From assembly GCA_030633145.1 (NCBI GenBank), contig DAOVTM010000178.1:1-8136 (forward strand): a stretch of 8,136 nt of DNA, in the 5' to 3' direction. Both the position numbers and the translations under genes were made by a program. Below are positions 1-7,049 of this stretch, in pieces; positions within the stretch are counted from its first letter, which is position 1, and each line of letters begins with the position of its first letter. Origin of the DNA: Desulfobulbaceae bacterium (GTDB lineage Bacteria > Desulfobacterota > Desulfobulbia > Desulfobulbales > Desulfobulbaceae). The notes under the pieces were generated by a model. It searched no databases. It saw nothing but the letters and a program-made list of their open reading frames with translations, and was not told the origin of the DNA.

Positions 1-1
1 A

Positions 2-3000
2 CAGGTCTCGCTGGATATTGCTCTGAAAAATATAAATGAGCTGACCGTCAAGGTCTATGACATCAATACAACCAGTTATTACCGCCAGCAACTGAGCGAA
101 ATAACCACGGGCATAGAGCTGGACGGCCTGGTACCCAACAGAGAGAGCAGCAAAAAATACTCGCTCCCTCCCATGCGCAGACATGTTGAAACGCTCACTT
201 TTCCGGAAATAAAACACGCAGGTGTCTATGTCATTGAACTGATTGGCAACGGGGTGAGCAGCAGAGCCCTTATCCGCATGGGACAGCTGACCTTTACAGA
301 AAGAATCGGTGCAGCCGGTCATGTTTTCAAGCTCTACGATACCACTGGAAAACCGATCAGGGAGGCAACGCTCTGGATGGCAGGCACCGAGTATAAGGCG
401 GAAGACGGGGAAATACATGTCCCCTTCAGCGGTAGCCCCAAAAAACAACAGGTTGTCTTGACCGCTGACTTTTCCGTACTCCGTTCTTTTCAGCATCTCG
501 ATGAAAAATATCACCTCAAGGCGGGTATTTATCTTGACCGGGAACAGTTGGTTGCGGGAAAAGAATGTACTGTAACCGTGCGGCCGGAACTGCTCCTGCA
601 CGGTGAACCAGTGGATATATCGCTCCTTGAAAACCCGACACTGACCATCCATTCCCTGGATCTGGATGATCTGAAGGCGAAAAAACAGGTCAATGATTTT
701 ACCCTGAATAACGATAAAGAATCGATTCACAGCTTTCGGGTGCCAAATCGGCTGCGCAGTATGACGGTTACCCTGAGCGGTAAAGTTCAAAACCTGAATT
801 CAGGCAAGAAGATCGATCTTTCTGCCCAGACCACAATCGCTGCAAACCAGATCTATGAAAGCGAAAAAATAGAGGATATTTTTCTCCGCCGTACCGCTGA
901 CGGCTATGTGGCCGAACTCCTGGGCCGCAACGGTGAAGCACATGATGGCCGTGCAGTACACTTGGAAATCAAGCACCGTGATTTCAAAGAAACCGTTCAG
1001 ACATCATTGAAGACCGATGCCAGGGGGAGGGTCTATTTAGGTACACTCAAGGATATTGTCTGGATAACCATGAGTGGTCCCGAAGAGACCGGTCACACCT
1101 GGCAGATTCCTGAAGACATGGCCTCACACACGCCGATCCACCATATTCTGGCTGGTGAACCGTTACGGATACCGGTGATGCACCTTGATAATCGACCGCT
1201 GCACAAGGTCGTTTCACTGTTGGAAACTCGTGGTAACGTGTTTGTCAGGGATGCCATTACCCATATCCGGCAGAAAGCCGGCTATCTGTTGATAGAGGAT
1301 CTCCCGCCAGGCGACTATAGCCTGATGACCAAACCGGATCAGCGGATAACCAGGATCAGGGTTACTGCTGGTAAGGTGGAAGGTACACAACTGCTTGGCA
1401 AGAATCGAGTCCTGGAGCAGAAGGCATCGTTTCCGCTCCAGATTGAGCAGGTCAAGGTTACAGACGATGAGGTCTTTGTAAAAATCGGAAATGCTGTACC
1501 CGGAACCAGGGTGCATCTGGCAATGACCCGCTATGTGACTGACAATATCTTCAATCGTCTTGGTGTGCCTTCCTTTCGCCGCCCGACAGCTGTAAGGCTT
1601 ATTCATCCGGTCTCACAGTACCTGTCCGGTCGCAGGATTGGTGATGAATACCGCTACGTCATGGAGCGAAAAAAGGGCAGGAGCTTTCCTGGAAACATGC
1701 TGACCAGGCCAAGTCTTCTCCTCAATCCCTGGAGTCCAAAGGCAACGTCCAGCACCCGTGATCAGGCCGATGAAGGAGATGTGTACAATTCGCTGTCAGC
1801 AGAGGGAATGCACGATTACCTGATGAGTCCCGGTGAACCGCCGGATGATACTGGTCTCAGGATATCCGATCAATTCAGCAGCTTTGATTTTCTCGATGCT
1901 GTCTCACCCATAGCACTTAATCTTGAGCCGGACAAAAACGGGGTGGTCACCCTGCCTGTCAATAACCTTCCCACAGGCCAACAACTTCATGTATATGCGG
2001 TAAACGGAACCAGCGCAGTCTATAGGCAGCTGCCAGTCAAGGAGCAGCAGGAAAAAACAGAGGATTTACGCTTGCAGCGTCTGCTTGATCCTGACAGTCA
2101 TTTTGTTGAGCAGAAACGAACAACGGTTGTGCGTCAAGGCGAGACCTTCACCGTGGCAGATATTCTCAGTGCCAGACTTGAAGTTGTCGATTCGGTGTCA
2201 ACGGCATATCGTCTGCTCACTGCCCTGAACAGTGATCCAACCCTGGCCGAGTTTAGTTTCATCATCAACTGGCCCGAATACAGCAGAGAAAAAAAGCAGG
2301 AGTTGTACAATAAATACGGGTGTCATGAACTGCACCTCTTTCTCGCCATGAAGGATCCGATCTTTTTTAAGGAGGTTGTTCAGCCCTATATTGCCAGTAA
2401 AAAGGATACCACCTTTATTGATGACTGGTTGCTGGCTCGTCCCCTGGATGGGTATCTTGAGCCATGGTCTTACAACCGGTTGAACATGTTCGAACGTGCC
2501 TTGCTGGCACAACAGATGAAAGGGCAGCATACGAGTACTGCACGCCATCTCAAGGATCTGCATGATCTTATCCCGCCTGATATTGAGAAATTCAACAGGC
2601 ATTTCGACTCTGCCCTGCAAAGCAGCGGTCTTGAAGCAGGGTCGGATAAACTGGGAATGGTCATGGAGGAGGCAGAGAACGATGGGGATATGATATTTGC
2701 AGAGGTGATTTCTGAACCGTTGGGGTTTGCCTTGCCCGGCAAAAGTCAATTTACAACATCTGCTGATGCGCCCATGCCAGTTGTTTCAAAAACCAGGGCT
2801 GGCAGAATATTAATACAACAGATTAAAGAGATAAAAGATACCGCCCTTTTGAAAAAAAAGGCTGTGAGAAAGGCCAGAGTTGCCGCACACGAGCGTGAGA
2901 GCAGGCAGCGCAAGGCTGTTGATTTGAAAAGACGTGCGTCTATCCGTCAGCTCTATCGAAAGCTGGAAAAAACCAACGAATGGGTGGAGAATAATTATTA

Positions 3001-5023
3001 TCACAGACAGATCCATAATCAGGCAGCAGACCTTATTGAGATAGATGGATTCTGGAAAGAGTATGCCAACTGGGACGGAACAGGCGGTTTCCTGTCAGGA
3101 AACCTGTCTGAGGCTGGGGACAGCTTTACAGAGATACTCCTGGCTCTGGCAGTACTGGATCTCCCCTTTAAGGCAAAGGAGCATAAGTACCAGTATAAGG
3201 ACGGCTCCTTGATCTTCACGGCTGGCAGTGATCTTATCCTTTTTCATCAGCAGGTACAGAAGGATACGGGAGACATGGAGAACCCCGTACTCCTGGTCAA
3301 CCAGAGTTTCTTTGCCCTGGATGATAGATACAGGTATGAAAATAATGAACGATCTGACAAATTTGTGACGGGCGAGTTTGAGAAAGGCCGGGTTTATGGC
3401 TGTCAGATAGTTCTTTCCAATCCCACATCATCCAGGCGTAAGGTTGATATCCTCCAGCAGATCCCGGCTGGGGCAATACCTGTTCTCAGCGGAATGCAGA
3501 CCAGGAGCAGACATGCAGTGCTTGAGCCTTATTCAACAGGGTCGCAGGAATACTTTTTTTATTTCCCCACAGAGGGGGAGTTTCCGCATTATCCTGTTCA
3601 CCTGGCTCAGGATGGTGAGGTGGTTGCGGCAGCAGAACCCTTTTTCTTTAAGGTGGTGTCAAAAGTCGATGCAATCGACCTGAATAGCTGGGAATATGTC
3701 TCCCAGTCCGGTACCGGGGCAGAGGTGCTTGCCTTTATCGATGAACACAATATTAATCGCCTGAACCTTGATATGATCGCCTGGCGGATGCGTGACAGGG
3801 ACTTTTTTGAAAAAACCCTTGCCCTGCTTTCTGATCGAAAGGTGTATAACAATACCCTCTGGTCGTATTCGATCTATCATGATCTGAAGAACAGGATTCG
3901 TCAGTATCTGCCGTTTACAGCTCTGCCAGGAAGCATTGGCCGGATTCTTGTGTCACCATTGCTGGACGTTGACCCGATTATTCGTCACACCTATGAGCAT
4001 AAGGAGTACTGGCCCCTGGTGAATAGTCGTGTCTATAAGCTGGGTAAAAAGCATAAAATCCTCAACAAGCAGTTTTATGAGCAATACGAGAGCTTCATGA
4101 AGACCCTGACCTACCGGCCCGTGTTGACAGATGAGGATAAGATGACCGTTGTGGTGTATATGCTGTTCCAGGATCGCATTGCAGAGGCGATCAGTTTTTT
4201 TAAGGCAGTAAATAATGCCAGGCTGGAAATGGACCTACCCTACGATTACATGGCCGCCTATATAGCATTCTTTCAGGGCAAGCCAGAGGAGGCTGCGACC
4301 ATTGCGGCAAAATACCGGGACACCCCTGTTGATCGCTGGCGCAACATGTTTCGGGACATCCTGGCTCAGGTTGACGAGATAAACGGCAAAAGTTTTGCGG
4401 TCGTTGATGCTGAGAACAGAACCCAGGCTCAGACCATGCTCGCTGATACCGCACCACGTTTACAGTTTGCTCTGGAGGCCAGTGTCTTGAAAATTGACCA
4501 TGCAAATCTCCGCAAATGCGTGATTAACTATTATCCCATGAACATAGAACTGCTCTTCTCGCGCAAACCCTTTGTCCAGGATGTGGGCACGCAATTCACC
4601 TTTATCAAGCCCAACCGTTCTGATACCATCCAGTTAGATGGTGATGAAGCGATTGAAATCAAGGTGCCGGAACAGCTCAGAGAACAAAATTTGATGATTG
4701 AGGTGACTGCGGCAGGCATCAGCAGACTTACCCCCTATTACCCGAACGGGTTACAGGTTGACCTGATGGAGAACTATGGTCAACTGCGGGTGGCAGATAA
4801 AAAGAAGGGCAATCCACTCTCACAGGTTTACATTAAGGTCTATTCCAGAACTGGCAGCGGAGAGGTTACCTTTTACAAGGATGGCTATACGGATTTACGA
4901 GGCCGGTTTGATTATGCTTCGCTCAACACGGACGAGATTGATTCGGTCAGCCGTTTTGCCATTCTTGTCCTGAGCGACAGTAATGGAGCGATGGTGCGGG
5001 AGGTGCGTCCACCCAGGCGATGA
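2..5023 (+). CDS. Large alpha-2-macroglobulin-like multidomain protein, 5' end missing
   Basis: The frame is open from base 2, with no stop before the first internal ATG at 173, so this is the 3' part (1,673 codons) of a longer gene and 173 is not its start. The first third (to about base 2000) is rich in beta-strand-like segments, consistent with macroglobulin/Ig-type domains. The middle has a helical part with YGCHELHLFL and a following KDP at 2315-2359, then a very basic, coiled-coil-like stretch at about 2836-2985. Next come conserved-looking blocks: NNYYHRQI (near 2990), FFALDDRYRYE (near 3310), LQQIPAGAIPV (near 3450), EGEFPHYPVH (near 3570) and IAWRMRD (near 3775). The C-terminus (about 4820-4925) looks like a carboxypeptidase-regulatory-type beta domain. 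From memory, these blocks recur in large uncharacterised A2M-like proteins of planctomycetes and deltaproteobacteria. No CxEQ thioester motif is visible, so a protease-trapping role is not supported. Export is expected, but the signal peptide would lie outside the window. The biochemical function is unknown. Confidence 0.85.
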   Translation, partial: QVSLDIALKNINELTVKVYDINTTSYYRQQLSEITTGIELDGLVPNRESSKKYSLPPMRRHVETLTFPEIKHAGVYVIELIGNGVSSRALIRMGQLTFTERIGAAGHVFKLYDTTGKPIREATLWMAGTEYKAEDGEIHVPFSGSPKKQQVVLTADFSVLRSFQHLDEKYHLKAGIYLDREQLVAGKECTVTVRPELLLHGEPVDISLLENPTLTIHSLDLDDLKAKKQVNDFTLNNDKESIHSFRVPNRLRSMTVTLSGKVQNLNSGKKIDLSAQTTIAANQIYESEKIEDIFLRRTADGYVAELLGRNGEAHDGRAVHLEIKHRDFKETVQTSLKTDARGRVYLGTLKDIVWITMSGPEETGHTWQIPEDMASHTPIHHILAGEPLRIPVMHLDNRPLHKVVSLLETRGNVFVRDAITHIRQKAGYLLIEDLPPGDYSLMTKPDQRITRIRVTAGKVEGTQLLGKNRVLEQKASFPLQIEQVKVTDDEVFVKIGNAVPGTRVHLAMTRYVTDNIFNRLGVPSFRRPTAVRLIHPVSQYLSGRRIGDEYRYVMERKKGRSFPGNMLTRPSLLLNPWSPKATSSTRDQADEGDVYNSLSAEGMHDYLMSPGEPPDDTGLRISDQFSSFDFLDAVSPIALNLEPDKNGVVTLPVNNLPTGQQLHVYAVNGTSAVYRQLPVKEQQEKTEDLRLQRLLDPDSHFVEQKRTTVVRQGETFTVADILSARLEVVDSVSTAYRLLTALNSDPTLAEFSFIINWPEYSREKKQELYNKYGCHELHLFLAMKDPIFFKEVVQPYIASKKDTTFIDDWLLARPLDGYLEPWSYNRLNMFERALLAQQMKGQHTSTARHLKDLHDLIPPDIEKFNRHFDSALQSSGLEAGSDKLGMVMEEAENDGDMIFAEVISEPLGFALPGKSQFTTSADAPMPVVSKTRAGRILIQQIKEIKDTALLKKKAVRKARVAAHERESRQRKAVDLKRRASIRQLYRKLEKTNEWVENNYYHRQIHNQAADLIEIDGFWKEYANWDGTGGFLSGNLSEAGDSFTEILLALAVLDLPFKAKEHKYQYKDGSLIFTAGSDLILFHQQVQKDTGDMENPVLLVNQSFFALDDRYRYENNERSDKFVTGEFEKGRVYGCQIVLSNPTSSRRKVDILQQIPAGAIPVLSGMQTRSRHAVLEPYSTGSQEYFFYFPTEGEFPHYPVHLAQDGEVVAAAEPFFFKVVSKVDAIDLNSWEYVSQSGTGAEVLAFIDEHNINRLNLDMIAWRMRDRDFFEKTLALLSDRKVYNNTLWSYSIYHDLKNRIRQYLPFTALPGSIGRILVSPLLDVDPIIRHTYEHKEYWPLVNSRVYKLGKKHKILNKQFYEQYESFMKTLTYRPVLTDEDKMTVVVYMLFQDRIAEAISFFKAVNNARLEMDLPYDYMAAYIAFFQGKPEEAATIAAKYRDTPVDRWRNMFRDILAQVDEINGKSFAVVDAENRTQAQTMLADTAPRLQFALEASVLKIDHANLRKCVINYYPMNIELLFSRKPFVQDVGTQFTFIKPNRSDTIQLDGDEAIEIKVPEQLREQNLMIEVTAAGISRLTPYYPNGLQVDLMENYGQLRVADKKKGNPLSQVYIKVYSRTGSGEVTFYKDGYTDLRGRFDYASLNTDEIDSVSRFAILVLSDSNGAMVREVRPPRR

Positions 5024-5088
5024 TCTGCTCATTTGACCTACATTTTGACATTGAGTTTTTGGTATCCTTCATATTGTCCAGAAAGTAG

Positions 5089-5108
5089 TCGAAGTCTCCG
5101 CTTATCTG
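5089..5108. repeat. 20-nt module shared with the 8056-8075 repeat
   Basis: TCGAAGTCT followed by CGCTTATCTG after one variable base occurs here and at 8056-8075 in the same orientation, with a single mismatch (C versus G). Here it stands just before the palindromic-arm repeat; there it is embedded in a larger hairpin element. This suggests a short mobile or recombining module spread between intergenic sites. Confidence 0.6.
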
Positions 5109-5134
5109 ACACTTGCTACCATGCAACACTTGTT

Positions 5135-5205
5135 GGTGCGCTCAGCGCACCCTACAGGTAAGCGCAGACTCCGAAAACAGAAGTGTAGGGTGCGCTGTGC
5201 GCACC
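5135..5205. repeat. Inverted repeat with palindromic arms (REP/MITE-like)
   Basis: Two 22-nt arms, 5135-5156 and 5184-5205, are reverse complements except at the centre of each arm. Each arm is itself a hairpin: GGTGCGC-TCA-GCGCACC at 5135-5151 and GGTGCGC-TGT-GCGCACC at 5189-5205. The 27-nt spacer contains AAGCGCAGACTCCG, related to modules near 7992-8090. The form is that of a short non-autonomous, REP-like intergenic element. It lies 112 bp after the large gene's stop. Confidence 0.75.
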
Positions 5206-5210
5206 ATTTT
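5189..5210 (+). terminator. Possible terminator of the large gene
   Basis: A 7-bp GC-rich stem with a 3-nt loop (5189-5205) is followed by ATTTT. It is the only hairpin plus T-tract found downstream of the large + strand gene. The T-tract is short, the distance from the stop is about 165 bp, and the hairpin belongs to the repeat described above, so termination may be incidental. Confidence 0.35.
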
Positions 5211-5281
5211 CGTGACATTACTAAAGAAAAATGTCAGAGAGGTAGGTAACGGATTAAATCCGTCCGCAGGGGGCGATACGT

Positions 5282-5452
5282 TCAACTAATTTTGTTCAGC
5301 CAGAGAAGGTAGTTTTTTAAACGAGCAGCAGGGACAACCTCAGTGATATATCTGGCTGCTGCTGAGAAAAATCGAGGGTCGTTATCGTCAAGCAGTTCAA
5401 GCAGCAGATGGTGCCAATCGTTATTTTTTTGTGTACTGGTTAGTGTTTCCAT
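5282..5452 (-). CDS. Small hypothetical protein, 56 aa
   Basis: The ATG at 5452 is preceded by AAAGGAG (5459-5465) with a 6-nt spacer, a near-ideal ribosome binding site, and the frame runs 56 codons to a TGA at 5282-5284. The product begins METLTSTQKNNDWHHLLLEL and continues with DDNDPRFFSAAARYITEV and a helical C-terminus ending in LLWLNKIS. It is mostly amphipathic helix, with no signal peptide, no membrane segment and no cysteine. I do not recognise the family. It points away from the large + strand gene, and no clear promoter was found upstream. The strong ribosome binding site and protein-like composition support a real gene, but 56 codons is short and no homology could be tested. Confidence 0.6.
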   Translation of the reverse strand: METLTSTQKNNDWHHLLLELLDDNDPRFFSAAARYITEVVPAARLKNYLLWLNKIS

Positions 5453-5850
5453 AGGTATCTCCTTTCTTTTTATATCCCTTCAGGTATGAGACAGATAGGA
5501 ATCCACGATATTTCGTGTTCGTCCCTCAGTGTCCCCGGTGTGGTTGGCTGCCCATATTTTGACGCCATTTTATCTGTTATTGCAAAAAATGCGCCAGGAG
5601 TGAGCAGATTATCAACAGTACCTGCCTGTCAATTAGGGGGTGAAAGGCTACGGAGTAATGATGACGGCAGAGTTCAAGGTTCCAGAGTTTTTACCTGGTA
5701 CAGTCTCTCCACGCAGAAGCGAAGAGACCCGGCATACCGGACTTTAATGAAGACCGATGAAGAACAATCTTATTCCCTGAAAATAATGGTCTCGACGTGA
5801 GCCATCGTAACGCTTTGAACGCAGAGCAGTTTCTGAACCGACGATTCTCT
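5453..5850. other. Non-coding stretch with no recognisable gene
   Basis: The only sizeable frame here (5486-5800, +) has no ribosome binding site and an unconvincing composition. One structured segment is visible at 5694-5740: GTCTCT (5703-5708) pairs with AGAGAC (5723-5728), and CCTGGTA (5694-5700) pairs imperfectly with TACCGG (5735-5740). I recognise no RNA family or insertion-sequence remnant. Confidence 0.5.
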
Positions 5851-5990
5851 GGTTCCCATGCTCCTGCGTGGGAACCTTGAATGATCGCTCCAGCGGTCTC
5901 ATCAGGACGATGGATCGTCTGGGTGACGTTCCCACGCTGGAGCGTAGGAACGAGAGTGGTGCGGAAATGTCTTGGCTAAAGTTGGTAGCC
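5851..5990. repeat. Hairpin-cluster repeat, copy 1
   Basis: Consecutive hairpins occur at 5851-5876 (11-bp stem, loop TCCT), about 5883-5898 (around CGCTCCAGCG), 5906-5919 (GACGAT-GG-ATCGTC) and 5927-5952 (12-bp stem with one C-A mismatch). The segment ends with GGCTAAAGTTGGTAGCC (5974-5990), itself a 5-bp hairpin. The part from 5861 to 5990 matches, in inverted orientation, the segment at 7941-8136. Hairpins of the GTTCC...ACGCT...GGAAC type are, from memory, common intergenic repeats in some deltaproteobacteria and large sulfur bacteria. Confidence 0.8.
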
Positions 5991-6188
5991 CTCATTGGCT
6001 CAAAAGGACGACTGGTATTTGTGTTTGTGAAACCCTTCTTGAAGAAAATGAAAAAACGACATTCATTCCCTCAACAAAGGGCGTGAGGATAATATGGCAG
6101 GTGTGTCACCACTGCCGCCAGGCTGTATTTGCATCAAAGACAAACATTAATGGGGGGATAATTCGGGTGAGATGGAATTCCCTGAACA
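5991..6188. other. Non-coding stretch downstream of prxU
   Basis: No frame here has both a start with a ribosome binding site and protein-like composition. Short frames such as the 18-codon one at 6094 lack support. A CAGGTGTG octamer at 6098-6105 is the reverse complement of the CACACCTG octamers at 7023 and 7745. Confidence 0.4.
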
Positions 6189-6229
6189 CCGGCATGACCA
6201 GGCAGTAAACCTGCCTGTATCAATACCGG
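6189..6229 (-). terminator. Hairpin downstream of prxU, probable 3' end structure
   Basis: On the minus strand a perfect 7-bp stem, CAGGCAG-GTTTA-CTGCCTG (6199-6217), sits inside a longer imperfect stem closed by CCGG at both ends (6189-6192 and 6226-6229). It begins 40 nt after the prxU stop. There is no T-tract after it, so it is not a classical intrinsic terminator. It may instead protect the mRNA 3' end or assist Rho-dependent ending. Confidence 0.4.
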
Positions 6230-6269
6230 CAACAACTAAACCCAATTGTCTCGATTGTATTAAATGTTA

Positions 6270-6989
6270 TCAGTCAAAGGCATTCTCGGTTTTCCAGACC
6301 TCCCATACCTTGCCAACCAAATCAATCCCCGGTTTCAGGGTTTGCTTGCCAGGCCGCCATCCTGAAGGCGTTGCCTCTGCGCCTCCAGTTTCCCGTACCA
6401 GCTGGAAGGCCTGAATTTGACGAATGGTCTCGTTGACATTTCTTCCCACCGGCGGGGTCAGTACCTCGTAGCCCTGCACCACTCCATCAGGATCAATGAT
6501 GAAACGACCCCTGGTTTCCACACCGTTATTCTCATCATAAACGCCATACACCTTGCCGACCTTGCCACCGGCATCGGAGAGCATGGGAAAGGGGACACCA
6601 CCGTCCACCATCTTTTTCAGCTCATCGTCATCCCACATCTTATGAACAAACATTGAGTCAATGGACATGGACAGAACTTCAACACCAAGCTTCTGTATCT
6701 CAGGATACTTTTCGGCGACCGCCGAAATTTCAGTAGCTCAGACAAAAGTAAAGTCACCTGGATAGAAGCAGAGCAATACCCACTTCCCCAGATAGTCTGA
6801 AAGTTTGACGTTTATGAACTCTCCCTTCTGATATCCCGGTGCCTCAAAATCAGGCACCTTTTGTCCCACCATTATCATGCTCTGTTCCTCCTTTTTGATT
6901 GTCTGTTGTTCCTGACTTGTTTCAGTTGGCTCCTCACCGACCGGGCCACCTGTGGGGCGGGCGCAGCCGACATTCGCTTTCTTTGCCAT
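6270..6989 (-). CDS. prxU: Selenocysteine-containing peroxiredoxin (PrxU type), UGA read as Sec84
   Basis: This is an AhpC/Prx1-type thioredoxin-fold peroxidase that reduces H2O2 and organic peroxides. One frame runs from the ATG at 6989 to the TGA at 6270-6272, broken only by an in-frame UGA at 6738-6740. It reads YPGDFTFV-U-ATE, so the UGA falls exactly at the peroxidatic cysteine of the usual FTFVCPTE motif; T81 of the TxxC/U motif and the probable catalytic Arg160 (ETRGRFIIDP) are present. A SECIS-type hairpin follows at 6710-6727. The protein is 239 aa from the 6989 start (AGGAGGT at 6993-6999). From a second ATG at 6878, with its own AAGGAGG, it is 202 aa and Sec becomes residue 47, the usual AhpC position. 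The C-terminal resolving cysteine is absent: the region reads GAEATPSGW, and no cysteine follows Sec. Only Cys9 and Cys74 remain. From memory the sequence closely resembles PrxU proteins of Peptoclostridium/Eubacterium acidaminophilum and deltaproteobacteria. It lies 60 bp after the rubredoxin-like gene, probably in the same operon. A plain ORF caller would report two fragments. Confidence 0.95.
6710..6727 (-). promoter_or_regulatory. Bacterial SECIS element inside prxU
   Basis: Directly downstream of the UGA the mRNA forms a perfect 7-bp stem with a 4-nt loop, UUUCGGC-GGUC-GCCGAAA, and loop bases 18-21 nt after the UGA. A lower stem of four pairs (UACU with AGUA) can form below a GAAA bulge on the 5' side. 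A short stem with a GGU-type apical loop about 16-37 nt after the UGA is what SelB recognises in bacterial selenoprotein mRNAs. Position, loop and active-site context agree. Confidence 0.9.
6887..6893 (-). promoter_or_regulatory. Internal ribosome binding site for a short PrxU form
   Basis: AAGGAGG lies 8 nt before the ATG at 6878, inside the prxU reading frame. Starting there gives a 202-aa protein (MIMVGQKVPDF) of normal AhpC length. A second, equally strong site (AGGAGGT, 6993-6999) serves the ATG at 6989, so both the long and short forms may be made. Confidence 0.6.
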
Positions 6990-7017
6990 AATACCTCCTG
7001 TTTGGTTGAGAGTAAAA

Positions 7018-7041
7018 TTATGCACACCTGGGTGTGCTTAA
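7018..7041. promoter_or_regulatory. Palindrome upstream of prxU, possible operator
   Basis: GCACACC-TG-GGTGTGC (7022-7037) is a perfect 7-bp inverted repeat, extended by TTA/TAA after one mismatch on each side. It lies about 30 bp upstream of the prxU start, in the 60-bp gap after the rubredoxin-like gene. A weak -10-like CATAAT (7017-7022, minus strand) overlaps its edge. The half-site CACACCTG recurs at 7745-7752 in the leader region of the upstream gene. A regulator site for both genes is possible; the regulator is unknown. On the minus strand the T-run comes before the hairpin, so it is not a terminator there. Confidence 0.4.
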
Positions 7042-7049
7042 AAAAAAAA

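Noticed and set aside
2..5023. Classical protease-trapping alpha-2-macroglobulin
   Set aside because: No CxEQ thioester motif is found among the visible cysteines (contexts KECTV, YGCHE, YGCQI, RKCVI).
5213..5263. TGACATT/AATGTCA hairpin (5213-5236) and palindrome at 5249-5263 as terminator of the small gene
   Set aside because: Neither has a following T-tract on the minus strand; stems are short and AT-rich, so function could not be supported.
5486..5800. 104-codon + strand frame as a gene
   Set aside because: No ribosome binding site, low-complexity-free but unlike a folded protein, and it overlaps a structured segment; likely a chance frame.
6738..6740. UGA as a nonsense mutation making prxU a pseudogene
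   Set aside because: The stop sits exactly at the catalytic Cys position, the downstream frame is intact, and a SECIS-type hairpin follows at the right distance.
6990..7025. Upstream ATG at 7025 as the prxU start
   Set aside because: The ATG at 6989 has AGGAGGT directly before it; the 12 extra codons would contain that ribosome binding site and half of the palindrome.
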